From assembly GCA_007694935.1 (NCBI GenBank), contig REES01000068.1, positions 1-35,915 on the forward strand: a stretch of DNA of 35,915 nt, given 5' to 3'. The position numbers and the translations under genes are program-made. Positions 27,858 through 35,915 of this stretch are shown here, one piece after another. The first letter of the stretch is position 1; every line of letters starts with the position of its first letter. Source of the stretch: Rhodospirillales bacterium (GTDB taxonomy: Bacteria > Pseudomonadota > Alphaproteobacteria > Rhodospirillales > Defluviicoccaceae). Below the pieces are notes generated by a model. That model ran no database searches. It saw only the letters and a program-made list of their open reading frames with translations, and was not told where the DNA came from.

Positions 27858-29059
27858 CGGACCATCGCCCGGAGGCGGAGGCGCAGCGCGTTGAGCTTGA
27901 TGAAGCCCTCGGCATCGCGCTGGTCATAAACCGTATCGGCTTCGAAGGTGGCAACGTCATGGCTGTAGAGGCTGAAGGGGGAGCGCCGGCCGACCACAAT
28001 GACATTGCCCTTGTACAGCTTGACCCGGGCGGTGCCGGTCACCTGCTGCTGGGTCTGGTCGATCGCCGCCTGGAGTGCTTCGCGCTCCGGGGCAAACCAG
28101 AAACCGTTGTAGATCAGCTCGGCATAGCGCGGCATCAACTCGTCCTTGAGGTGGGCGGCGCCGCGGTCGAGGGTGAGGCTTTCCACCGCCCGGCGGGCGT
28201 GCAGCAGGACAGTACCCCCCGGCGTCTCGTACACCCCTCGGGACTTCATGCCGACGAACCGGTTCTCCACCATGTCCACCCGGCCGACCCCGTGCGCCCC
28301 GGCCACCTGGTTGAGCCGGTCCAGCAGCGCCGCCGGGGTGAGCCGCTCGCCGTTCACCGCCACCGGGTCGCCCTGTTCGAAGTCGATCAGCAGCGTCTCC
28401 GGCGTATCCGGGGCGGCCTCGGGGGCGACGGTGAGGAGGAACATGCCCTCGTCCGGCTCCTGCCAGGGATCCTCAAGCGCCTTGCCCTCATAGGAAATGT
28501 GCAGGAGGTTGGCATCCATGGAGTAAGGCGCCTCGCCCCGCTTGTCCCGGGGGATCGGAATCTGATGCTGCTCGGCATAGGCGATCAGCCGCGAGCGGGA
28601 GGTCAGATCCCATTCCCGCCACGGTGCGATCACCCGGATGTCGGGCTTGAGCGCGTAATAGGTGAGCTCGAAGCGAACCTGGTCGTTGCCCTTGCCGGTG
28701 GCCCCGTGGGCGACCGCATCGGCGCCGACGGCCTCGGCGATCTCGATCTGGCGCTTGGCGATCAGTGGCCGGGCGATCGAGGTGCCGAGCTGATAGACGC
28801 CTTCATAGAGGGCGTTGGCCCGCAACATCGGAAACACGTAGTCGCGGACAAAGGTCTCCCGCAGGTCCTCGACGAAGATGTCCTTGACCCCCATCATCTC
28901 GGCCTTGCGGCGGGCGGGCTCCAGCTCCTCGCCCTGGCCGATGTCGGCGGTGAAGGTGACCACCTCGCAGCCGTACGTGTCCTTGAGCCAGCGCAGGATG
29001 ACGGACGTGTCGAGGCCGCCCGAGTACGCCAGCACGACCTTGCCGATGGAACCGCTCAT
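27854..29059 (-). CDS. argG: Argininosuccinate synthase
   Basis: ArgG joins citrulline and aspartate using ATP, the penultimate step of arginine synthesis. The 401-residue product has the ATP pyrophosphatase loop '[10 protein letters not shown]' (10-19) and the substrate-binding regions '[14 protein letters not shown]', '[16 protein letters not shown]' and '[11 protein letters not shown]'. Length and order of motifs are normal for the bacterial short form. argH is not in the window. Its stop overlaps a 63-codon frame, and minCDE follow on the same strand. Confidence 0.97.
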   Translation of the reverse strand: MSGSIGKVVLAYSGGLDTSVILRWLKDTYGCEVVTFTADIGQGEELEPARRKAEMMGVKDIFVEDLRETFVRDYVFPMLRANALYEGVYQLGTSIARPLIAKRQIEIAEAVGADAVAHGATGKGNDQVRFELTYYALKPDIRVIAPWREWDLTSRSRLIAYAEQHQIPIPRDKRGEAPYSMDANLLHISYEGKALEDPWQEPDEGMFLLTVAPEAAPDTPETLLIDFEQGDPVAVNGERLTPAALLDRLNQVAGAHGVGRVDMVENRFVGMKSRGVYETPGGTVLLHARRAVESLTLDRGAAHLKDELMPRYAELIYNGFWFAPEREALQAAIDQTQQQVTGTARVKLYKGNVIVVGRRSPFSLYSHDVATFEADTVYDQRDAEGFIKLNALRLRLRAMVR

Positions 29060-29099
29060 CAGGGTGCCCCCATGCCGCAGGTGAGAGACGAAGCGGCGG

Positions 29100-29127
29100 A
29101 GTATAGGGCGAAGCGGGATGCGGGCAA
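29100..29127 (-). promoter_or_regulatory. Candidate argG promoter
   Basis: On the minus strand TTGCCC (29127-29122) and TATACT (29105-29100) are 16 bases apart. The predicted start is about 34 bases ahead of the argG ATG. The -10 matches five of six consensus bases. Confidence 0.45.
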
Positions 29128-29138
29128 GGCCGCGCGCG

Positions 29139-29789
29139 TCAGCCGTTCAGCCAGGCCCTCACGGCCGGCTCCAGTTCGGTGAAGGGCCGGTAGCCGGCGG
29201 TGAGCAGGTCGAAATGGCTCCCGCTCCGGAGCACCACCGTGGGAAAGCCGCTGACGCCCGCCGCCGCCGTGGTGGCAAAGTCGGCATGCGTGGCATCCCG
29301 GATCTCGGCGGCGGTGAACAGGATGGAAAAGGCTTCGGCATCCATGCCGAACGGCCGGGCCAGGGCCGCCAGCACGGCCGCATCGGTGACATCCTGTCCG
29401 TCGGCGTAGAAGGCGCGCTGCACGGCCGCGAAATAGTCCAGGGTGGCCTCCGGCGCGAAGCAGCGCATCGCCACCACCGCCCGGCCCGCCGGCTCGGTGT
29501 CGTACACGAAACCTTCGCGATCGAAGAAGCCGAAGCTGAACGGCTGCCCGGTTTCCGCCTGAACGGCTTCCCAGTGGTGGCGGATGACGGCTTTGGCCCG
29601 GGCGTTCATCGGCCGGCTCTCGCCGGCCCGCAGGCCGCCGACGATGAGCCGCATGTCGGCCATGTCACCGACGGTGCTCCGGATGGCGGCGAGCACCGGC
29701 GCGAAGCCCCAGCACCAGGAGCACATGGGGTCGGCGAAGTAGAGCACCTGCCGCGGCATCGACGGCGCTGTCGGGACGCTGATACTCAT
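29139..29789 (-). CDS. DsbA-family thiol oxidoreductase (FrnE-like)
   Basis: A thioredoxin-fold protein of 216 residues. The active site is Cys23-Ser-Trp-Cys26 in '[12 protein letters not shown]', the form seen in the cytosolic FrnE/2-hydroxychromene isomerase-like branch. The cis-proline loop is 'GVSGFPTVV' near the C terminus. There is no signal peptide, so it probably acts in the cytoplasm, and the substrate is not known. The ATG at 29789 is chosen because an upstream extension would be arginine- and proline-rich and non-homologous. A candidate promoter lies about 55 bases upstream. It ends about 80 bases before the argG start. Confidence 0.88.
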   Translation of the reverse strand: MSISVPTAPSMPRQVLYFADPMCSWCWGFAPVLAAIRSTVGDMADMRLIVGGLRAGESRPMNARAKAVIRHHWEAVQAETGQPFSFGFFDREGFVYDTEPAGRAVVAMRCFAPEATLDYFAAVQRAFYADGQDVTDAAVLAALARPFGMDAEAFSILFTAAEIRDATHADFATTAAAGVSGFPTVVLRSGSHFDLLTAGYRPFTELEPAVRAWLNG

Positions 29790-29845
29790 CGGGGGCGGGC
29801 ATCTCCGGCAGCCGACGGGACAGGAATGCGAGCGCCGCTTTTGCG

Positions 29846-29875
29846 ACTCTAGGGACCATCGGCGCCCGGGGTCAA
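29846..29875 (-). promoter_or_regulatory. Candidate promoter of the DsbA-family gene
   Basis: On the minus strand TTGACC (29875-29870) and TAGAGT (29851-29846) are 18 bases apart, about 57 bases ahead of the ATG. Confidence 0.4.
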
Positions 29876-30276
29876 CCGGAGCACGGACAACACGACGAAG
29901 GCAACCGCGCAACCGACAGGGTTTCCACAAATGGGGTACGGTCGTGGCGGACCCTTGCCTGGCGGCCGAATTTGGCCCGTTTGGGCCGTATTATGTCTGT
30001 TTGTGTCCGTCATCCCCGACTTTGGTGGAAAACCCTGTGGACAACAGTTGTTTAGAAGTCGTTAACGCTACGGAGTCCGGCGATCTTCGTCGCATTGCCT
30101 AAATGATGGGCGTTTCCGTAACCCCATGAAAATCCTTGTATAACTCGCTTCCGCCATGTTCGCAGAGGGCACGGCGTGTCGAACTCCATCCCTGCGGCAA
30201 GCGCCCTTGTGGTGCCGGCGGAGGTTTGCGCGCGGCTAAGTTGCCGATTCGCGCCTGTGGAGAAATCACTCGGGCA
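29876..30276. other. Long gap with DnaA-box-like sites
   Basis: No gene is supportable here; a GTG-started plus-strand frame at 30176 runs into the antisense of the EamA gene and is not protein-like. Four sites are each one mismatch from TTWTNCACA: GTTTCCACA (29921, plus), TTTTCCACC (30032-30024, minus), TTGTCCACA (30044-30036, minus) and TTCTCCACA (30264-30256, minus). Between 29985 and 30150 the sequence is noticeably AT-richer than its surroundings ('GTATTATGTCTG', 'TTGTTTAGAAG', 'CGTTAACG'). Confidence 0.45.
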
Positions 30277-31197
30277 TTACTGGGGTCGGGTACCCGTATG
30301 CCGTTTTAAGCTCATTTCGCTGAGCCCGATTCCCACCAGCACGAGGGTAAGCGCCGCAAGTGCCGACCAGGTCGGCTCCTCCCTGAGGATGATGATGCCA
30401 AGCGCCACCGCCCATACGGGAATCAGGTAGTTGATCAGCGACAGGAAGCTCGGGCCCGCTTCCGTCACCAGCTTGAAGTACACCACCGTGGCGACGGCGG
30501 TTGACACCACCGCCAGGATCAGCAGCGAGGCGACGGCGGCGGGGCCGGGCACCAGGGTCAGGGGGGCATCGACGATCAGGGCTGCCGGGATCATCATCAC
30601 CGACGCCATCAGCGCGACCGCCGTGGCCGCTTCCAGGGCGCCGCTTTGCGGCCTGTGCCGGGCAATGATGGCGTTGACCGCATAGCAGACAGCGCCACCC
30701 AGGACCGCCAATTGCGCGATCAAGTCGGAGCGATGGCCCCCCAGTTCCAGCAGCGCGTCCGGTCCGATCAGGACGACGATGCCAGAGAAGCCGATCAAGA
30801 AGCCGGCCGCCCGGGCCCTGGTCAGGCGTTCGCCCTCGACGAAGCCGTGGGCCAGCACCAAGGTGACCAGCGGCATCGCCGCCATCAGAATGCCGGCGAG
30901 CCCGCTGGAGATCGCCTGCTGACCCCAGGCGATCAGCCAGAACGGGATGGCATTTCCGACCGCGGCCATCACGATGGCGAAAGCCCAGTGTCGTCGCGAC
31001 TGGCGCAGCCGCCGGCCGGTGGCGATGATCACGCCGATAAGGACCGCCGCGGCGATAGCGAGCCGCCCTGCCACCAGGGATGCCGGCGGGATCGCCGCCA
31101 CCGCCACCTTCACCAGCAAGAACGAGCTGCCCCACATGGCCACCAGCGCGATGAGCAGCAGCCAATGGCGGACGGGCCGGGCGGTGAACCGGAGCAA
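30277..31197 (-). CDS. EamA/DMT-family transporter
   Basis: A 306-residue inner membrane protein with ten predicted helices formed by two EamA repeats, typical of drug/metabolite transporters. Landmarks include the first helix 'LLIALVAMWGSSFLLVKVAV', 'RLAIAAAVL', and the second-repeat ending 'LSLINYLIPVWAVALGIIILREEP'. The substrate cannot be told. The reading frame appears to begin at a TTG (31197) behind an AAGGGG site, because no ATG or GTG exists before the first helix. It is divergent from the quinone-oxidoreductase-like gene across a 463-base gap. Confidence 0.9.
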   Translation of the reverse strand: MLRFTARPVRHWLLLIALVAMWGSSFLLVKVAVAAIPPASLVAGRLAIAAAVLIGVIIATGRRLRQSRRHWAFAIVMAAVGNAIPFWLIAWGQQAISSGLAGILMAAMPLVTLVLAHGFVEGERLTRARAAGFLIGFSGIVVLIGPDALLELGGHRSDLIAQLAVLGGAVCYAVNAIIARHRPQSGALEAATAVALMASVMMIPAALIVDAPLTLVPGPAAVASLLILAVVSTAVATVVYFKLVTEAGPSFLSLINYLIPVWAVALGIIILREEPTWSALAALTLVLVGIGLSEMSLKRHTGTRPQ

Positions 31198-31660
31198 AAC
31201 CTGCCCCTTACGTTAGCGGGTTGTGCCGGGTGCCGGCTCCACCCGTGTTGCGGTCGCCTCGCCTTTGCAAGTTGTGCACATGCGGAACGCTCTCCCCGGC
31301 TGGGACGACGGCCCGCCCGCTGCCGGCCCGGTTCCAGTGCGCGGGGTCGTCATGCAAGTAAAAATCCTCTCATTCCCCTGTCCTCGCCGAATGCTCATCG
31401 CGTGAGCGGGGAGTGGAACCCCTCGGTGTTCCACCGCGATAGCGCCGTTGCCGGAAGCCCGCCCACAGATTTATCCACAGCTTCGGTGGACAGCCTCGAC
31501 AGGCGCCGGTCCCCCGGGTCCGACCTGTCGACGGGTTTGCCCGGCAACGATTTGGCTGCCGGCGCTCCGGCACGCTACATTAACATCCACCAGAATGCGC
31601 CGGTTCGGCCCCCGGCGGGTCGGCCGCGGCTCCTGGCAAGCGTGCTTTAGGAGGTTCGCC
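31198..31660. other. Long divergent gap with a perfect DnaA box
   Basis: This 463-base gap between divergent genes holds no supportable gene. It contains a perfect TTATCCACA at 31471-31479, a one-mismatch TTGTGCACA at 31272-31280, and the palindrome listed separately. Promoters for both flanking genes should lie here, but I see no convincing pair of hexamers. Confidence 0.5.
31413..31434. promoter_or_regulatory. 22-base operator-like palindrome
   Basis: GTGGAAC and GTTCCAC arms are separated by eight bases (CCCTCGGT); counting inner CC/GG pairs, nine of eleven half-site positions match. The symmetry, length and placement in a divergent gap suit a dimeric regulator's operator. No matching copy was noticed elsewhere in the window. 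Confidence 0.35.
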
Positions 31661-32611
31661 ATGAAGGCCATCGTGATCCATCGGTTCGGCGGCGCCAATC
31701 AATTGCAGATGGAGACGGTTGCAACCCCCGAGCCCGACCGGGATGAGGTGCTGATCGCCATCGCCTGTGCCGGGGTCAATCCGGTGGACTGGAAGATCCG
31801 GGACGGCATGCTGGAAAGCCTGTTTCCGCATCGGTTTCCGCTGATCCCGGGGTGGGATGCTGCGGGCACGGTGGCCGCCGTCGGCGCCGGCGTGCACGGC
31901 TTCGCCGAAGGTGATCGGGTGTTCGCGTATTGTCGCAAGCCGGTGGTGCAGTGGGGTACCTACGCCGAGTACGTGGCCATGCCGGCCGCGGCAGTGGCCG
32001 CCATGCCGGCCTCTCTCGGTTTCGCGGAAGCCGCGGCTATTCCCCTTGCCGGCCTCACCTCGTGGCAGGCGCTGTTCGACGATGCCGGGCTGGCATCCGG
32101 ACAGGCGCTGCTGGTGCTGTCGGGGGCGGGCGGCACCGGCAGTCTCGCCATCCCGTTCGCCAAGAACGCGGGCGCCCGGGTGTATGCGTTGGCAAGCCCC
32201 GCCAACCACGACTACGTGCGGAGCCTCGGCGCCGATGACGTGTTCGACTACCATGCGCCCGACGCGCTGGCCGCGGTTCGCGCCCGGGAACCGTCTGGGG
32301 TGGATGTGGTCTACGCCAACGTCGGCGGCCCTCTGCACCGTGAGGCTTATGGTATCCTGCGGCCGGGAGGGACGCTGGTCTCCATCGTCGATCCGCCGGA
32401 CCAGGCCGCTGCCGAGGCTGCCGGTGTCATCGCCTTGTTCCGCTTCGTCGAACCCGATGGGACCCAGCTCGGCGAGATCGCCCGCCTCGTCGACCAGGGC
32501 ATCGTTCGCCCGCCCGAGATCACCCTCATGCGGCTGGAGGAGGCCGCAGCCGCGCAGGCCCGCAACCAGGACGGCCACGTGCGCGGCAAGATCGTGCTGG
32601 AGGTCAGCTGA
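31661..32611 (+). CDS. Zinc-free MDR oxidoreductase, quinone-reductase-like
   Basis: A 316-residue medium-chain dehydrogenase/reductase of the NADPH:quinone oxidoreductase type. The N-terminal catalytic domain starts 'MKAIVIHRFGG' and has 'GVNPVDWKIRDG' and 'GWDAAGTVAAVGAGV'. The nucleotide-binding domain has the glycine motif 'LSGAGGTGSLAIPFAK'. The structural-zinc cysteine cluster of alcohol dehydrogenases is missing. GGAGG lies seven bases before the ATG. Its TGA stop shares one base with the next ATG (TGATG), so the downstream gene is coupled. The physiological substrate is unknown. Confidence 0.92.
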   Translation: MKAIVIHRFGGANQLQMETVATPEPDRDEVLIAIACAGVNPVDWKIRDGMLESLFPHRFPLIPGWDAAGTVAAVGAGVHGFAEGDRVFAYCRKPVVQWGTYAEYVAMPAAAVAAMPASLGFAEAAAIPLAGLTSWQALFDDAGLASGQALLVLSGAGGTGSLAIPFAKNAGARVYALASPANHDYVRSLGADDVFDYHAPDALAAVRAREPSGVDVVYANVGGPLHREAYGILRPGGTLVSIVDPPDQAAAEAAGVIALFRFVEPDGTQLGEIARLVDQGIVRPPEITLMRLEEAAAAQARNQDGHVRGKIVLEVS

Positions 32612-33339
32612 TGTTGGATCGATTGGCAGACATGCGCGGTGCCTTCGGCCTGCCGCCTGCCGGCCGGCCGAAAATCACACCAGTCGGAGTGTTTCTGGTG
32701 GCGGCAGCGCTCCTGATGGCGGCGCCGGCGACGGCGGCATGGCTGGAGGTGCCGCCCGGCTTCGTCGCCGAACTGGCGCCGTCGACACCGGTTGAGCCGG
32801 ACCGAAGGCCGCCGCTTGACCCGCGGGCCGATCCCCCGGCGACCCAGGACTGGATTCCCCTTCTGACCGTCCGGCCCGAGCCGGGGCCGTTTGCCGATCT
32901 GAGTGCGGTGCAGCTGCGGCGGGTGGTGGGGCCGGTGGCGGATCCGGATGAATGGCTGCGGCGGCGGGTGGCGGCGGATTTCGGGGACGGAACTGTCGCC
33001 GAAGGGTTGCTGGACAGTCCCGACAGCCCGTTTGCCGATCCCAGCTTCGATGTCCTCCGCGACGCCCTGCCGCGCCTGTTCAGCGGCCTGGAGCAGCTTG
33101 GGCGGCTGCCGTTGCAGTTCTGCGAAGGGCCCCTGACCGCCTACAACGCGGCCGGCAGTCTGCGCGAGCTGGCGTGCACGTTTCAGGTCGGACCGTTTCG
33201 CCAGTTCATGACGTTCCGCCTGCAGGAGGTGGACGGGTCATGGTACTACACCCAGATCAGGGCGATGAACGAGCGGCGCCTGCGCCACCTGATGGCGATC
33301 GCCAACTCGTTCCGTCCGCCCACCCAAGAGGAGCGCTGA
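32611..33339 (+). CDS. Unknown exported protein, 242 residues
   Basis: I do not recognise this family. A hydrophobic segment at about residues 25-43 ending 'APATAA' before 'WLEVPPG' looks like a signal peptide preceded by a long polar stretch, or a membrane anchor. A proline-rich stretch follows (about 56-75), then a compact domain with 'PDEWLRRRVAADFGDG', 'QFCEGPLTAYNAAGSLREL' with two cysteines, and a C-terminal 'FRQFMTFRLQEVDGSWYYTQI'. The start overlaps the MDR gene stop by one base. It is followed two bases after its stop by a small coiled-coil membrane protein gene, so the two may act together in the envelope. Confidence 0.8.
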   Translation: MLDRLADMRGAFGLPPAGRPKITPVGVFLVAAALLMAAPATAAWLEVPPGFVAELAPSTPVEPDRRPPLDPRADPPATQDWIPLLTVRPEPGPFADLSAVQLRRVVGPVADPDEWLRRRVAADFGDGTVAEGLLDSPDSPFADPSFDVLRDALPRLFSGLEQLGRLPLQFCEGPLTAYNAAGSLRELACTFQVGPFRQFMTFRLQEVDGSWYYTQIRAMNERRLRHLMAIANSFRPPTQEER

Positions 33340-33341
33340 CG

Positions 33342-33650
33342 ATGAGCGGCAAGCCGCAACGTAAATGGCAGCGTCGGCTGGCCGGGCTGGCGCTGCTGCT
33401 GGTGATTCTGGCCGGTGGCGCCATCCTGGCGGTCACCGGTGTTCCCGGGTTCGCGACCAAGGCCGAGGTGAACGCGATCCGAGCGGATGTGGAGGTTCTG
33501 AAGGTCGAGGTGGCGGCCGTCCGGACCATGGCTGACGAGGCGACGGCGGCGGCGGAACGGGCAGCGGCCGCGGCAGAACGGGCGGCGGAGGCGGTGGAGC
33601 GGGCGATCCAGGACCGGCTGCTGGATAGCGGGCGGGCCGCCGGGTCGTGA
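33342..33650 (+). CDS. Small membrane-anchored coiled-coil protein
   Basis: A 102-residue protein with a basic N terminus, one membrane helix (about 13-34) and then a long Ala/Glu/Arg-rich helix ('AERAAAAAERAAEAVERA') that should form a coiled coil or extended helix outside the membrane. The family is unknown, and the low-complexity helix makes distant matches unreliable. AGAGGAG lies upstream, inside the end of the preceding gene. The gene begins two bases after that gene's stop, pointing to co-translation. Confidence 0.7.
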   Translation: MSGKPQRKWQRRLAGLALLLVILAGGAILAVTGVPGFATKAEVNAIRADVEVLKVEVAAVRTMADEATAAAERAAAAAERAAEAVERAIQDRLLDSGRAAGS

Positions 33651-33660
33651 GCGGCGGAGT

Positions 33661-33692
33661 TGACGGCGGCGCGTTCTCATCCGCCGGCGTCA
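33661..33692. terminator. Candidate bidirectional terminator between convergent genes
   Basis: TGACGGCGG and CCGCCGGCGTCA can pair with a three-base bulge across an 11-base loop, reaching the nadK stop codon. It lies between the ends of the coiled-coil gene and nadK. No clear T-run. Confidence 0.3.
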
Positions 33693-34457
33693 GATCAGAA
33701 ACTGCTCCTTGACGATTCGTTCCTCGAGGTTGTGCTCCGGGTCGAACAGCAGCGTCAGGGTGACGCTGCGGTCCTCCTGGATGACCACGCTCAGGACGTT
33801 GCGCACCTCGGTGAAATCGGCCACCGCGCTGACTGGCCGCACCGTCGGGTTGAGCACCTCGATGGTGACGGTGACATCATGGGGCAGGATCGCCCCCCGC
33901 CATTGGCGGGGCCGGAACACGCTGATCGGCGTCAGTACCAGAACCTGGGCGCCCAGCGGCAGGATCGGCCCGTTGGCGGACACGTTGTAGGCGGTGCTGC
34001 CGGCCGGGGTCGCCAGCAGCACCCCGTCACAGATCATCTCCGGCATGCGGATGACGCCGTCCACCTTGATCCGGAGCTTGGCGGCAAGCCGGGTTTCCCG
34101 CAGCAGCGATACCTCGTTGATGGCCAGCGCCTCGTGGCTCTGGCCGTCCATGTCGGTGGCAATCATGCGGAGCGGGTTGAGGGCGATCGGCTCCGCCCGG
34201 GCCAGCCGCTCCATCAGGTGGCTTTCGTCGTAGCCGTTCATCAGGAAGCCGACCGATCCGCGGTTCATGCCGAAAATCGGTTTGCCCGCGGCCATGAAAC
34301 GATGCAGCGTCTCCAGCATGAAGCCGTCGCCGCCGAGAGCGACGATCACGTCCGCCTCTGCCGGTGGCACGGTGGGATAGCGGGCGCTCAGCCGGCCCAG
34401 CGCCAGCCGGGCCTCGTCATGCTCGGACGCCACGAAGGCGATGGTGCGAAAGTCCAT
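33690..34457 (-). CDS. nadK: NAD kinase
   Basis: NadK phosphorylates NAD to NADP in the cytoplasm. The 255-residue product is the short alphaproteobacterial form. It has the 'GGDG' motif (42-45) in '[14 protein letters not shown]', the '[11 protein letters not shown]' segment, the conserved '[11 protein letters not shown]', and the NAD-binding '[22 protein letters not shown]'. The ATG at 34457 fits the family start. A possible promoter lies 60 bases upstream. Confidence 0.96.
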   Translation of the reverse strand: MDFRTIAFVASEHDEARLALGRLSARYPTVPPAEADVIVALGGDGFMLETLHRFMAAGKPIFGMNRGSVGFLMNGYDESHLMERLARAEPIALNPLRMIATDMDGQSHEALAINEVSLLRETRLAAKLRIKVDGVIRMPEMICDGVLLATPAGSTAYNVSANGPILPLGAQVLVLTPISVFRPRQWRGAILPHDVTVTIEVLNPTVRPVSAVADFTEVRNVLSVVIQEDRSVTLTLLFDPEHNLEERIVKEQFLI

Positions 34458-34512
34458 GCGTCTGCAACCTTGGCGTATGGCGTGCTGCGGCGGCGCGGTC
34501 TGCGGCTGGCGG

Positions 34513-34541
34513 AGTATAGCGGAGTTGTCGCGGCGGGCCAG
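34513..34541 (-). promoter_or_regulatory. Candidate nadK promoter
   Basis: On the minus strand a good -10, TATACT (34518-34513), is preceded at 17 bases by a weak CTGGCC (34541-34536). The predicted start is about 50 bases ahead of the nadK ATG. Confidence 0.3.
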
Positions 34542-34606
34542 ACCGTGACGCCGAGGGAGGGGCGATCGCCCGGCGCGTGCGAAGCATCCACGATGCGGCG
34601 GTCCCG

Positions 34607-35764
34607 TTAAGGGATTTGGGCCAACCGGGCCAGCAGCAGGTCGGCCAGCTCGCGGAGCGCCCCATGGCCGCCGGGACGGTCGAGGATGATGTCGGCGGCG
34701 CGCTTGGCCTCGTCATACGCGTCGGCCACCACCACCGCGCAGCCAGCCGCCTCCAGGCACGCCAGATCATTGATGTCATTGCCGACGTAGATTACCCGGG
34801 CGAGATCGAGACCGCGCTGCCGGCACCACTGCTCCAGCGCCGGGCGCTTGTCGTCGATGCCCTGAAGGCATTCCAGCTTGAGCTTGCGGCAGCGCGCCTG
34901 CACCACCGGGTTGCGCTCCTTGGACAGCACCAGCAGCGGCAGTCCCGTCGCCCGCAGCCGTTCCAGCCCCAGGCCGTCGCTCCGGTCGCAACGAACCGCC
35001 TCCCGACCGGTCTCGTCCACCAGCACCTTGTTGTCGGTGAATACGCCGTCGAAATCCATCACCAGCGCTGCGGGCCTGGCCGGCAGGCCGGCGCTCCGGT
35101 CGTGCCGTCGGGCGGCGCCGAGGTGCGCCTCGGCCACGTCCCGGTCGGCGGCGACGGTGAGGCGGAAGCCGCGCCAGGACGGCAACGGATAGAGCGCCGT
35201 CCGTCCGTGCAGCACCCGGCCGCTGTCGGAGAGGCCCTGTCGCCGGGTGGCATACAGGATGCCGGCGTCCATCACCGCGGCGCCGGTCTCAACGGTGCTG
35301 TCGACCACCGCCCCGGCAGCGCCGGCCCCGCCGGGCAAGCGCCAGGCGGCTCCGGTCACCGGCACGACGCCGGCGGCGCTGTCCGCCCGAGAGTGTTCAA
35401 GCAGGGAGAGGAGGCCCGAGACATCGCCGGGCTGGAGCAGGCAGGCGGTGGCGTCAATGGCGACGAGGATGGCCGGGCCGCCATCGCCAAGCCCGGGGAC
35501 GGCAGCTCGGACGACGGCTTCGGTCGCCCCCTCCGGGCCGGCGTCTACCGTGACCACTTCGGCACCGGCCGCACGCGCGCCGTCGGTGACGGCCAAATCG
35601 CTGCACGCCACCGCCACCCGCGCCACCGGGGGAGATGCGAGGGCGAGCCGGACCGCCCGCTCGAGAAGGGTCGACCCCGCCACCGGCAGCAGCGCCGCCG
35701 GCCCGCCCCCCGGCAACTCGGCATGGGCGAGGATCAAGGCAAGGCAAGCCGGGGAATCGGCCAT
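34607..35764 (-). CDS. NeuA-like cytidylyltransferase domain fused to a KdsC-like HAD phosphatase
   Basis: A 385-residue two-domain protein. The C-terminal domain (from about residue 233) is a KdsC-type HAD phosphatase: '[13 protein letters not shown]' with the catalytic aspartates, '[11 protein letters not shown]', 'GIDDKRPAL' and '[17 protein letters not shown]'. The N-terminal 225 residues have the outline of an acylneuraminate cytidylyltransferase ('[18 protein letters not shown]', 'GILYATRR', '[17 protein letters not shown]'), but the usual nucleotide-binding 'RGGSKGIPRKN'-type motif is missing, so its catalytic ability is doubtful. The ATG at 35764 is chosen where homology begins; an upstream GTG at 35833 would add 23 residues. 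It ends 149 bases before nadK starts. A role in nonulosonic-acid or KDO-type sugar activation is inferred only. Confidence 0.8.
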   Translation of the reverse strand: MADSPACLALILAHAELPGGGPAALLPVAGSTLLERAVRLALASPPVARVAVACSDLAVTDGARAAGAEVVTVDAGPEGATEAVVRAAVPGLGDGGPAILVAIDATACLLQPGDVSGLLSLLEHSRADSAAGVVPVTGAAWRLPGGAGAAGAVVDSTVETGAAVMDAGILYATRRQGLSDSGRVLHGRTALYPLPSWRGFRLTVAADRDVAEAHLGAARRHDRSAGLPARPAALVMDFDGVFTDNKVLVDETGREAVRCDRSDGLGLERLRATGLPLLVLSKERNPVVQARCRKLKLECLQGIDDKRPALEQWCRQRGLDLARVIYVGNDINDLACLEAAGCAVVVADAYDEAKRAADIILDRPGGHGALRELADLLLARLAQIP

Positions 35765-35915
35765 GGCGGTGTGATTCCGAACGGTTCCGGGGTGATGCGG
35801 AAGGCCGGCGCGGCGGATCCAGGACGCGATCACTCTCGGCCAGCCTTGGCTGCCGTGTCAACCGGGTCGCGGCGTGGGCGCGGACGGCGGTGCCCGGCAA
35901 GCCGGTGGCCGCACC

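Noticed and set aside
30176-30430. A GTG-started plus-strand frame that might encode an initiator protein near the DnaA boxes
   Set aside because: The translation has no DnaA or Rep motif and runs into the antisense of the EamA gene.
33540-33620. A possible short tandem DNA repeat (GCGGCGGCAGAACGG-like units)
   Set aside because: The repetition is explained by Ala/Glu/Arg heptads of the coiled coil in the small membrane protein.
34558-34570. GGGCGATCGCCC palindrome upstream of nadK
   Set aside because: Short GC palindromes of this kind are expected by chance in such a GC-rich sequence, and it has no special position relative to the promoter.

Overview
The window is a GC-rich stretch of chromosome from an alphaproteobacterium, probably of the Rhodospirillales. 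Grounds for this are the GC-rich third codon positions, the frequent GTG starts, a PutA without a DNA-binding domain, and the neighbourhood of an mre/mrd cell-shape cluster, leuA, ilvH-ilvI and miaA. The placement is inferred from gene content and style, not from a marker gene. I see no rRNA, tRNA, CRISPR array, complete insertion sequence or prophage.

Left part (1-14.2 kb), mixed accessory and housekeeping genes: a lower-GC edge with a small membrane methyltransferase-like gene; a fused 5-oxoprolinase/hydantoinase; a TolC-family outer membrane protein with a good promoter; a convergent 552-residue orphan protein with two long hydrophobic stretches; ubiX; a divergent putA; a small lipoprotein gene whose promoter suggests a leaderless mRNA; an alpha/beta hydrolase; and a TetR regulator.

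Middle part (14.2-29.1 kb), almost entirely on the minus strand and mostly core genes. In transcription order these are argG, a 63-codon ORF, minC, minD, minE, miaA, ilvI, ilvH, leuA, mreB, mreC, mreD, mrdA and rodA. Together they cover arginine synthesis, division-site placement, tRNA modification, branched-chain amino acid synthesis and rod-shape peptidoglycan synthesis. Several junctions overlap by ATGA or GTGA, which points to translational coupling. Two places look regulatory: a hairpin with a short T-run inside a Val/Leu-rich reading frame ahead of ilvI, and a long structured leader with a 39-codon ORF ahead of leuA.

Right part (29.1-35.9 kb): a DsbA-family thiol oxidoreductase, an EamA-type transporter, two long intergenic gaps carrying a loose set of DnaA-box-like sites (one a perfect TTATCCACA), a quinone-oxidoreductase-like MDR gene, a linked pair of unknown envelope genes, NAD kinase, and a fusion of a degenerate NeuA-like cytidylyltransferase domain with a KdsC-like HAD phosphatase.

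No complete new defence or mobile system is evident. The best candidates for something undescribed are the 552-residue orphan, the leuA and ilvI leaders, the DnaA-box-rich gaps, the leaderless lipoprotein gene and the odd NeuA-HAD fusion.
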